Assembly (NCBI GenBank): GCA_965370045.1
Contig: CBDUSI010000048.1
Span: 1 to 31,186, forward strand
From: CAZONU01 sp965370045
GTDB lineage: Bacteria > Planctomycetota > SZUA-567 > JAKLDR01
Direction of reading: 5' to 3'
Length of the DNA: 31,186 bases
Made by a program: the position numbers and the translations under genes. Below the pieces are notes generated by a model, which did not search any database, was not told where the DNA came from, and saw only the letters and a list, made by a program, of their open reading frames with translations. Shown piece by piece: positions 23,625-30,504 of this stretch. How positions within the stretch are numbered: the stretch's first letter is position 1; the number at the start of each line of letters is the position of its first letter.

Positions 23625-23721
23625 CCGCGAGCTTCCGCCCCAAGACTGCCGCCCATTCCCCAAGAAACAGCGAAAGGCCCCGCCCGCACCAATGCATATA
23701 TAGATGAGAGGAGGTGCTGAC

Positions 23722-24273
23722 ATGAAACATGCGCTCTTGATCATCGTTATCGCTACGTTGGCCGCCGGCTGCCAACCCTCAACCACAGGGAACGCGCCGG
23801 CGAAGGATAGCTCTGCGTATCACCGAGTGTGGAAGATGGACAAATCATGGAGCGCACTTGTCGAAGACCCAGTGCAGTGGACTGCAGACAATCTCGCCGA
23901 CAAGCCCAACGCTGACATCAGTCATGTGAAGACCAAGGGACTCGACATAGACCACGATAGGTGCGAGGAGCTTCTCGTTTGGGACCAAGCCATGATGGGA
24001 CAAGCTGGCGGCCCAGTGCTCGTCTTCAGGAAGCATGGCGAAGCGCACAAGTACATCGGCGAGATTGGCACCCTGAACGCGAAAGTGCTGCCGCTCGGGC
24101 CTGACGGGAAGCTTCGCGTCGCCGTCTACAGCCGGATCCGCGGGCGCAAGGGGGAGATACTTGTCTTCACCAATGACGGCGACAGGTTCGTTCTGCTCTC
24201 GAAGGAACCCATCGACGGCGATACCGAGGAGGGCAAGCGCCGGTACGAAGAGATATTCGGAGGCAACAGCTAG
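23722..24273 (+). CDS. Lipoprotein of unknown function
   Basis: The 183-residue product has a textbook lipoprotein signal (MKHALLIIVIATLAAGC, lipobox LAAGC, lipidated Cys17). The mature part is beta-rich, with phrases like a VCBS/FG-GAP-type surface (GLDIDHDRCEELLVWDQ, LPLGPDGKLRVAVYSRI, LVFTNDGDRFVLLS) but no clear repeat. GGAGG lies ten bases before the ATG at 23722. An in-frame ATG 18 bp upstream is less well placed. The protein should be anchored in an envelope membrane. The role is unknown. Confidence 0.78.
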   Translation: MKHALLIIVIATLAAGCQPSTTGNAPAKDSSAYHRVWKMDKSWSALVEDPVQWTADNLADKPNADISHVKTKGLDIDHDRCEELLVWDQAMMGQAGGPVLVFRKHGEAHKYIGEIGTLNAKVLPLGPDGKLRVAVYSRIRGRKGEILVFTNDGDRFVLLSKEPIDGDTEEGKRRYEEIFGGNS

Positions 24274-24286
24274 GGGCCCGGAAATG

Positions 24287-24296
24287 CCCCCCCCCC
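24287..24296 (+). repeat. C10 homopolymer tract upstream of a membrane-protein gene
   Basis: Ten consecutive C residues lie 27 bp before the ATG at 24324, just after a weak GGGGC/GCCCC hairpin. Tracts of this length are prone to slippage and to base-call error. Confidence 0.9.
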
Positions 24297-24323
24297 GCTC
24301 CTTCGCCGCAGTTGGAGGGTTGA

Positions 24324-25103
24324 ATGATGAAACGCTTCCTGCCGATCATCACCTTCATTGCCGGATGCGGTCTCGGTGGCTTTGCAGTGTGGAATCTGTT
24401 TCGCACCAAAGAGATCCAGAGCGCTCCTCGTCAGGGGGAACACTGCAGCCTGGCCGACGTGGTCTCTCCCCAGCCGGCATCCGAGTTGCCAGCGCCGCCG
24501 CAGGGCCGCCCGCCCAAGTCCGACGTTGCGGAGTTCAGGTGGGCGAGAGTGTTCTATGGGGGAGCCCGGTTCAATCGAAAGCCCCTGCTGGTAACCTGTC
24601 ACACTTCGGATTCCTGGGGCCACCTGGTCCGCTTCTACGCGAAGGAGGGAGAGAGATTCCGCCTCTTGCATGAGGAGGGCTTCGGTTGGGGCTACCTGGC
24701 CGACCCGCTGTTCTTCCAGCGGAGCAAACGCGATTTCATGCTGCTTTGCAACAACTCCGGCGGTTCGGCATCTCAATGGGACTATCGCTGCGTGTACCTT
24801 GGCTCGCCCTATTCGCGCGATTCGATACAGCCTGAAGTAAGAGCACTGCCTATTGAGGCCCCGGTAACGACGCTGAAGCATCTCTTCAAGAAGGGGCAGC
24901 ACTCGCCCCCGACGAGGACGTACATCAAGCCCGGCGTGGCCTCCGGCCTGGCGTTCTCCTTCCACATATGGAACCCGGGCGAACACAACAACTTCCCGAC
25001 CGGGGGAAGTGTCACCGGCAGTCTGAAACTGGTTCTCGACGAGAATGGCAAACCGTTGCGATTCGCGTTGGACAGTTGGGAACGAAATCCACCGACGAAA
25101 TGA
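24324..25103 (+). CDS. Membrane-anchored or lipoprotein-like protein, function unknown
   Basis: The 259-residue protein starts with MMKRFLPIITFIAGCGLGGFAVW. The IAGC phrase could be a lipobox, but hydrophobicity continues after it, so a simple N-terminal anchor is equally likely. A Pro-rich linker (about 49-65) leads to a beta-rich domain (70-250) with no recognised motif (PLLVTCHTSDSWGHLVRFYAKEGERF, FMLLCNNSGGSASQWDYRCVYLG). GGAGGG precedes two consecutive ATG codons. Position and strand place it in a run with crcB and the lipoprotein. It is convergent with the transglutaminase-like gene across 33 bp. Confidence 0.7.
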   Translation: MMKRFLPIITFIAGCGLGGFAVWNLFRTKEIQSAPRQGEHCSLADVVSPQPASELPAPPQGRPPKSDVAEFRWARVFYGGARFNRKPLLVTCHTSDSWGHLVRFYAKEGERFRLLHEEGFGWGYLADPLFFQRSKRDFMLLCNNSGGSASQWDYRCVYLGSPYSRDSIQPEVRALPIEAPVTTLKHLFKKGQHSPPTRTYIKPGVASGLAFSFHIWNPGEHNNFPTGGSVTGSLKLVLDENGKPLRFALDSWERNPPTK

Positions 25104-25136
25104 AACAGCCCGTCTTAGGCTAACGCTCGTTGGCGG

Positions 25137-27377
25137 CTACTTCTTCTTCTCCTCCAGCGCCTTCAGACGGCGGCTGGCCTCGCCGCGGACGGAGATGCTG
25201 GGGTCCTCCTTGACCAGTTCGCGGAGGGTCTTGACCGCCTGCTTGCCGCCCAGGATGCCCAGCGCCCGGGCCACGTGCACCCGGTGGTCCACGCGCAGCA
25301 GCTTGACGCGGCGGCAGAGCGCCGGCACGGCCTCGTGCGCGCCCATCGCCGCCAGCGCGTCGGGTATGTAACGGTCGCCGGGGCCGCGCTCAGGCGCCTG
25401 CTCCCACGCGGCCAGCAGCGCGGGGACCGCCCGCTTGTCCTTCATGTGGGCCAGCACGTTGCAGATCCCCCCCAGGTGGCAGCCATGGCACTTTGGCAGC
25501 ATCTTGATGAGCATTTTCACGGGGTCGGTGCCCTCCGGCGCCTTGGGCAGCCGGGCGGACAGGTCGCCGGTGTTGTCCAGCAGCCAGTTGTAGTATTCCC
25601 GCGGGTCCTTGGGCTGGTTGGCCTCCCGGGGCAGCTGCGGGAAGAAGTCGTTGATCTCGCTCTCGTACTTGTGCGCCCGGTTGGGCCGGACCTTGAGGCT
25701 CTTGCACTTGTAGGGGGTGGGGTAGGCCTTGAGGAAGAAGGGCTCGGACTCCCTGGCGGGCAGCGAGACGCTGAGCTTGGCCTCGGCCAGGGGCACCAGC
25801 TCGGCGCTGAGCACCTTCATGCGCAGCGGGTGCGAGGACAGGTTGAACTTCCCGGGCTGGCCCCAGCGGGCCAGGTAGTGGGGGGTCTTGAGGGCCTTCT
25901 CGGGCAGGCCGTCCACATCGATGCGGAAGTAGTGCGGAAACTTGGCGACGAACCGGGTCACCTTCAGGGGCTTGCCGTTCACTTCGTACTCGATGCCCAG
26001 CTTCAGGGCCAGCCCGGCGCGCAGCGCGTCGGCGGTGACCTTGAAGACGTTCTCCTTGGGCATCAGGTTGGGCAGCGCGCGCATGTTCAGCTGGCGGTTG
26101 ACGGTGACCTTGAGACCGTCCATGCCCACCCCGCGCACGTCGCCGTCGGTCTTGAACTCGGCCTTGACCAGGAAGTTGTAGCAGGAGGTGATGGAGGGCG
26201 CCGGCTTCCAGTAGCGGTCGCGGCCGACCGTGACCTTGACGGTCTCGGCGCCGGGCTTCTTCTTCTCGAAGACGGTGTGCCAGGTCCGGCCCCCGTCGGT
26301 GGAGAAGGCCAGGCGGCAGACGTCCCCCGCGGCGCCGGTGCGCAGCTGGGCCTCGATGATCGACTCGATGGCCACGTACGGCGAGGCCAGGCGGTAGATG
26401 AACGCGGCGGTCTCCCCGGCCTTCTCCGGGTGCAGGCGGGCCTGGCCGTCGGCCGGTGGCGAGCAGGCGGCGTTGGCCGAGTCCTTCCAGAGCTGGCCCC
26501 GGAAGGTCTTCGGATCGGTGGCGGCGGTCAGCGTCTGGTCTTCCTGCCCGGCGACGGCATATTTCATGTAGCGCTTGTGGTCGCCGCGCTTGCCGGTCCA
26601 GCGCAGCATCCCCAGGGTCTTCTGGAAGTAGCCGGCGTTCTCCCACCGGCGGCGGAGGACCTCCCCCCGGCGCAGGCTGGTGCGCAGGGTGTGCTCGGTC
26701 GGCGGCAGCAGGCGCTTGAACTCCATGCGGCGCTGCAGCGGCTTGGTGCGCACGCCGATGATCTTGTGGACCGGGTTCCAGTAGTAGTTGCGCTTGACAG
26801 GGTTGAAGGAGTGTATCCGCCAGTAGCCGTCGGCGTCCGGGTAGCGCAGCGCCGCGGTGCTGTGGCCGCTGCTGGCCTCCTGGTAGCCCAGGTAGCCGGC
26901 GGCCCGCCACAGGCAGGCGATGACCCGGCTGAGCCCCCCGCACTCGTGCGGGCCGTAGACCATCATGATCTTGGCGCCGCGGCGCAGCTCGATCTGCTGC
27001 TTGGTGGGGTCGCCCTTGCAGCGCACCCACTTGCCGCGGGGGGTGCCGTAGGGGTGGCCCTCGAAGTGCCGGCTGCCGCTGTTGACGGTGAGGGTCATCA
27101 CCCAGCGCCAGACGGCCAGGGCCTTGGCCTCGTCGGCGTCGGGGAACTTCCGGGTGTCGATGCCCTCGATGCGGAACATGTCGGCCACCGCGGTTTCCAG
27201 GCTGTAGCAGTCCGGCCAGCGGTGGTTGCGGATGCGCAGGTTGACCAGGGCCTCGTCGGAGTGGACGCTGGTATCGTAAGCCGACTCCCCCGGGTATTCC
27301 CCGGCGCGGGCCGCTGGCGCGCAGATGGCGGCGGTCAGCAGCAGCCCGGCGAAGAGACATGCGCTTGCGGTTCTCAT
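25137..27377 (-). CDS. Exported transglutaminase-like protein with Asp-box, CxxCH motif and HEAT tail
   Basis: The ATG at 27377 starts a signal peptide (1-25, ending APAARAG) and has GGAGGAAG upstream, giving 746 residues. Residues 80-200 look like a transglutaminase/cysteine-peptidase core: Cys146 in GPHECGGLSRVIACLWRAAGY and His172 in GHSTAALRYPDADGYWRIHS. The third catalytic position, normally Asp, is probably Asn192. A beta region follows with one sialidase-type Asp-box (FSTDGGRTWHTV, 358-369). At 630-634 CHGCH forms a CxxCH heme-c motif. The remainder (645-740) is HEAT-like (RAVPALLAAWEQ, EAVPALCRRVKLL). It may process or bind envelope peptides. Whether heme is attached cannot be told. 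Confidence 0.78.
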   Translation of the reverse strand: MRTASACLFAGLLLTAAICAPAARAGEYPGESAYDTSVHSDEALVNLRIRNHRWPDCYSLETAVADMFRIEGIDTRKFPDADEAKALAVWRWVMTLTVNSGSRHFEGHPYGTPRGKWVRCKGDPTKQQIELRRGAKIMMVYGPHECGGLSRVIACLWRAAGYLGYQEASSGHSTAALRYPDADGYWRIHSFNPVKRNYYWNPVHKIIGVRTKPLQRRMEFKRLLPPTEHTLRTSLRRGEVLRRRWENAGYFQKTLGMLRWTGKRGDHKRYMKYAVAGQEDQTLTAATDPKTFRGQLWKDSANAACSPPADGQARLHPEKAGETAAFIYRLASPYVAIESIIEAQLRTGAAGDVCRLAFSTDGGRTWHTVFEKKKPGAETVKVTVGRDRYWKPAPSITSCYNFLVKAEFKTDGDVRGVGMDGLKVTVNRQLNMRALPNLMPKENVFKVTADALRAGLALKLGIEYEVNGKPLKVTRFVAKFPHYFRIDVDGLPEKALKTPHYLARWGQPGKFNLSSHPLRMKVLSAELVPLAEAKLSVSLPARESEPFFLKAYPTPYKCKSLKVRPNRAHKYESEINDFFPQLPREANQPKDPREYYNWLLDNTGDLSARLPKAPEGTDPVKMLIKMLPKCHGCHLGGICNVLAHMKDKRAVPALLAAWEQAPERGPGDRYIPDALAAMGAHEAVPALCRRVKLLRVDHRVHVARALGILGGKQAVKTLRELVKEDPSISVRGEASRRLKALEEKKK

Positions 27378-27399
27378 GATACTTCCTCCCTCCGGGAGC

Positions 27400-27428
27400 A
27401 TCTTACCCGCGCCTGCCCCCCCCTGCAA
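27400..27428 (-). promoter_or_regulatory. Candidate promoter with a G8 tract in its spacer
   Basis: On the minus strand TTGCAG is followed after 17 bases by TAAGAT, 22 bases before the ATG at 27377. A run of eight G (plus-strand C, 27416-27423) covers the last base of the -35 and the first seven of the spacer. Confidence 0.4.
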
Positions 27429-27447
27429 CCCTGCTTGAGCGCGGAGT

Positions 27448-28041
27448 CTACTTGAAGATCCCCTTGAGGCGCTTCCAGAAGCCCACGCCCATCATCTGGT
27501 CGGCGACCTTCATCACCTGCCTGATGACTTCGAGCACGTCGCCGTCACCGGCCCAGTTGCGCCTGATCACCTCGGGGTCGACCACGCTGAGCAGGCGGTG
27601 CAGCACCCACACGGTGAGGGCCACGTCGTCGAGGTAGCCGGCCGGCCCGAAGATGGCCTCGGGCATGAGGTCCAGCGGCGAGATGAAGTAGGCGATGACC
27701 AGTCCCAGCTTGACCTTCTCGGCGACGGGCACGTCCTCGTCGACCATCAGCCGGCACAGGAGATGAAAGAGGTCCGGGGCGAGCATGAGCACCTCGGCCC
27801 ACTTGTGCGCCCGGCCGCTCTTGCTCTTGATCCAGTTGCGCATCCTGACGCGCAGCTTGCGGTAGAAACCTTCTTGCTTGTCGCGCTCCACCAGGACAAT
27901 GGGATACTCGGGCGCGGGGACGACAGCGCTGACCGGCTTTTCTTCGACGACCTTCCTGGTTTTCTTCCGCGCCGGCTTTTTCCTGGCGGGCTTCTTCTTC
28001 GCGGGCGGTTTCTTCCTGGTGGGCTTCTTGCTGGCGATCAC
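27448..28041 (-). CDS. DUF1232 (YkvA-like) membrane protein with a histone-H1-like basic tail
   Basis: The 197-residue protein begins with a Lys/Pro/Ala-rich extension (1-30, with PAKKKPARKKPARKK) resembling histone H1 tails. The DUF1232 domain is at about 104-142, with the signature AEKVKLGLVIAYFISPLDLMPEAI and GYLDDVALTVWVL. Members are small membrane-associated proteins of unknown role. The basic tail is not usual for the family and could contact nucleic acid or acidic lipid. The GTG start is preceded by GGGGAG. The gene has its own candidate promoter at 28086-28113. Confidence 0.85.
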   Translation of the reverse strand: MIASKKPTRKKPPAKKKPARKKPARKKTRKVVEEKPVSAVVPAPEYPIVLVERDKQEGFYRKLRVRMRNWIKSKSGRAHKWAEVLMLAPDLFHLLCRLMVDEDVPVAEKVKLGLVIAYFISPLDLMPEAIFGPAGYLDDVALTVWVLHRLLSVVDPEVIRRNWAGDGDVLEVIRQVMKVADQMMGVGFWKRLKGIFK

Positions 28042-28085
28042 CGACGGGCTCCCCTCTCCTCTTCAATGGCTCCTGACTGCACATT

Positions 28086-28113
28086 ATTGTAGTCATGTAG
28101 CGGACGCGCTCAA
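28086..28113 (-). promoter_or_regulatory. Candidate sigma-70 promoter for the DUF1232 gene
   Basis: On the minus strand TTGAGC is followed after 16 bases by TACAAT, 44 bases before the GTG at 28041. Match to consensus is four and five of six. Confidence 0.5.
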
Positions 28114-28123
28114 GCGCGATGGG

Positions 28124-29203
28124 TCAGAGCTTTCCACCGGCCTTGATTGTCATCAGCGCTCGGGCAGCGGCTTTGCGGACGTCAATATCCCCGTCATTCA
28201 GCAGCCTCTCCAGTTCGGGGACGGCTTCCCTGGCCGCCGGCCCGAAATCGGCCAACGCATAGGCCGCCATATATCGCACATGGGAGTTCTGATCGCGGAG
28301 CAGCTTGATGATTTCCGGAACAGCTTTCTTCGGGTCGGCGCCGACTGCGGGGAGCGCACATGCTGCCGCGACTCGAGTGCCGTAAGAATTGTCGCTGAGG
28401 GCCGCGAGCAGGTCCGGCTCGGCATCCTTTGCCGCCTTGCCTATGCCTTCCAGCGCATTGGCGGCATTATGCCGGACCAACTCCTCCGGGTCTTTCAACA
28501 ACAGCTTCCTCAGGACGGGGACTGCCGGGCGGGCGTCGGGGCCTATTTCTCCCAACGCCTCTGCCGCGCGCGTCCGGGTGTTATGCTCCGGACTGCCCAG
28601 GCACTTGATCAGGGCCGGCACGGCGTCCCTCGCGGGCGGGCCGATGATTCCCAGCGCGTAGATGATGTACCGACGGGGTTCAAGCCAGGTTTCGTCGCCC
28701 TCATGGGCTTCGAGGGCCGCCAGGAGTTCGGGAACGATCTCCGGACCGAACTTGCCAAGTGCGTTATAACCTCCCTCCCGGATTTCCTCGTCATCGCTCT
28801 CCAGCGCCCGGAGCACGTCGGGAAGTGCCTCCATACCGCAATAGCCCATCAGAAACACGGCCCACATTCTCTTGGGAGCCACCCACTTGGGCAGTCGGAT
28901 GTAGAGCCGCAGCAGCGGCAGCGCCCGCTGGGGTCCACCTGCTTGTTGTATTGCCGCCACTCCCCGCCAGTCAACGAACCGCATCCTGTCCTGATACCAG
29001 GCCATTCGGCCGGGTTGGTTCTTGAGCAGCTTGCGGGCATCGGCTTCGCTCATCGCTTCGAAATCTTCAATAATGGCCCGGGCCTGCATCACCGGCACCG
29101 CCACCAGCCAACAGAAGAGCGCGGAGGCCAGCAGCAGCGTCAGGGCAATTCCCCAATAAACGTAGATGCGCTTGGAGCGGGGCCTGGCGGGCTGCTCAGT
29201 CAT
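28124..29203 (-). CDS. Membrane-anchored HEAT-repeat protein (paralogue B)
   Basis: The ATG at 29203 has GGAGGGG upstream. The 359-residue product shares with the protein at 21168 the anchor SKRIYVYWGIALT and the following helix (to about 40). HEAT repeats cover about 115-355 in a slightly different style (KAVPEIIKLLRDQNSHVRYMAAYALADFGPAAREAVPELERLL). A segment at 45-100 (MSEADARKLLKNQ, GPQRALPLLRLYIRLPKW) parallels the pre-repeat region of paralogue A. The HEAT domain is predicted to be extracytoplasmic. It stands alone between the DUF1232 gene and the gene at 29279. No partner is obvious nearby. Confidence 0.86.
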   Translation of the reverse strand: MTEQPARPRSKRIYVYWGIALTLLLASALFCWLVAVPVMQARAIIEDFEAMSEADARKLLKNQPGRMAWYQDRMRFVDWRGVAAIQQAGGPQRALPLLRLYIRLPKWVAPKRMWAVFLMGYCGMEALPDVLRALESDDEEIREGGYNALGKFGPEIVPELLAALEAHEGDETWLEPRRYIIYALGIIGPPARDAVPALIKCLGSPEHNTRTRAAEALGEIGPDARPAVPVLRKLLLKDPEELVRHNAANALEGIGKAAKDAEPDLLAALSDNSYGTRVAAACALPAVGADPKKAVPEIIKLLRDQNSHVRYMAAYALADFGPAAREAVPELERLLNDGDIDVRKAAARALMTIKAGGKL

Positions 29204-29278
29204 TACGCACCCCTCCCGCACTTCATCTTGGCTTCGCGCTGCCACCGGTCGAGAACAGTGCCGCCGGACGTTGCCGGA

Positions 29279-30238
29279 TCAAGCTTCCTCAAGAGTCATG
29301 CTAAGTTCCTCGGCCCGCTTGCGAATACCTGCTGCGAGACTCTCGAATCCCTTGGGTGCCGTGCCGATCTTCACAGTCAGTGTTATTTCAGATGGCCAGT
29401 CCCGCTTTCTGGTTTCCTCCAACTGGCCGAGATAATTCCTGGCGCTGTCCGACGTAACAACTCGCTGTAGGACAGTCATCGTCTGGAGCAGTTTCAATTC
29501 TACCTTGCAGTCTTCCTGGCCCTGCTCCGGCGGCAGAAACGAGATGTCCAGAGTACATCTCTGATCCCCACCCAAGTCGTCGGCCGCCCGCTCCTCCTCA
29601 TCAGAGCTATCTCCTTCGACACCCAAGGCGTCGGCCGCCCGGGTATCCTCATCAGAGCTATCCCCTACGACTCTGAGGAGGCAGTCGGACTTTAACTCGT
29701 CCGGCACTTCGTCTGGGGAAAAGAAATCGTCGGCGTCATTAAGGTAGCGGTATCCAAACCCGACGGCCCACGTCGGCATGCCCAATTCTTCCACAAGCTC
29801 GCTGTGTCGGTCCAAGGCAAGACCGGATTCACCCTGGAGGATATCAGTGATTCGCTCGAGCGATTCCCTGCGGTCGAAGAGCTCGCAGAGGACCGCCATG
29901 TCGCCGCTCTGGGGAGGTGCATCCGGATTGCCCACGAAGTACCCCGGCGTCGAATCGTAAGTATAGACCTTGTTGCCCGAGTCATAGGCACACACCACAA
30001 GGACATCGTCGTCGTGATTGAGGACTCCCAGCGCCGGGCACGAGAACTTCTTGGTCACTTCTTCGGCCACGACGTCGAGTTGAGCCAGGTCTCCCAAGTC
30101 GCTGCGTTGCTCGTAGATGACCACCCAAGCTTCCACCATCGGCGAAATGAGAGCTGAACAGTCTATGGATTCAAGAACCGGCCGCAGGTCCTCGGGCGTC
30201 GGCCCCTTGACAGTGATGTTCCCATAGAAGTTACCCAT
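29279..30238 (-). CDS. Cytosolic protein with an internal 17-residue duplication, function unknown
   Basis: The ATG at 30238 is preceded by GGAGGAGG. The longer frame upstream has no start signal. The 319-residue protein has no signal peptide. The N-terminal 200 residues (MGNFYGNITVKGPTPEDLRPV, CPALGVLNHDDDVLVVCAYDSGNKVYTYDSTPGYF, GMPTWAVGFGYRYLNDADDF) look like a conserved bacterial family of unknown role that I recall only as hypothetical. Two copies of a 17-residue acidic unit (GDSSDE...AADxLG) follow at about 189-222. The remainder is mixed alpha/beta and may be a second domain. It is divergent from the right-edge gene. Confidence 0.75.
   Translation of the reverse strand: MGNFYGNITVKGPTPEDLRPVLESIDCSALISPMVEAWVVIYEQRSDLGDLAQLDVVAEEVTKKFSCPALGVLNHDDDVLVVCAYDSGNKVYTYDSTPGYFVGNPDAPPQSGDMAVLCELFDRRESLERITDILQGESGLALDRHSELVEELGMPTWAVGFGYRYLNDADDFFSPDEVPDELKSDCLLRVVGDSSDEDTRAADALGVEGDSSDEEERAADDLGGDQRCTLDISFLPPEQGQEDCKVELKLLQTMTVLQRVVTSDSARNYLGQLEETRKRDWPSEITLTVKIGTAPKGFESLAAGIRKRAEELSMTLEEA
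29571..29672 (-). repeat. Tandem duplication of a 51-bp unit inside the gene
   Basis: Units 29571-29621 and 29622-29672 are highly similar (both contain GCCGCCCG and CTCATCAGAGCTATC). They encode two 17-residue acidic segments. The frame is preserved. Confidence 0.93.
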
Positions 30239-30265
30239 GACCTGCCTCCTCCGCCTCCCTCCTTG

Positions 30266-30294
30266 AGCATACCGCCCTATCGACCGGAGGTCAA
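30266..30294 (-). promoter_or_regulatory. Candidate sigma-70 promoter for the gene at 29279-30238
   Basis: On the minus strand TTGACC is followed after 17 bases by TATGCT, 27 bases before the ATG at 30238. The -35 matches consensus at five of six. Confidence 0.55.
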
Positions 30295-30452
30295 GAGGCC
30301 GGCCCGCGATTCGGGCTACACGTACCGCTCCCCGGACCACGCCCGGGGCTTCCGGTACATGTCCCCCATCGCTTTCCGTTTCGCGTATCCCATTATATAT
30401 CAGCCTATTACGCATCATCGGCCGTATGCCGCATTTATTCTGATAATTCTCC

Positions 30453-30481
30453 TTGACATTCTGCGGGCGTCGCTGTATAAT
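30453..30481 (+). promoter_or_regulatory. Perfect consensus sigma-70 promoter of the right-edge gene
   Basis: TTGACA is followed after 17 bases by TATAAT, with both hexamers and the spacing at exact consensus. The ATG at 30505 lies 23 bases after it, and a GAGGAG ribosome site sits between (30494-30499). Confidence 0.9.
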
Positions 30482-30504
30482 AGTAGTAAGTCTGAGGAGT
30501 TGAC

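Noticed and set aside
25275..27455. 726-residue open frame on the plus strand
   Set aside because: It is antisense to the transglutaminase-like gene, has repetitive Gly/Val/Leu/Gln-rich composition, no domains and no ribosome site. Such shadows are expected at high GC.
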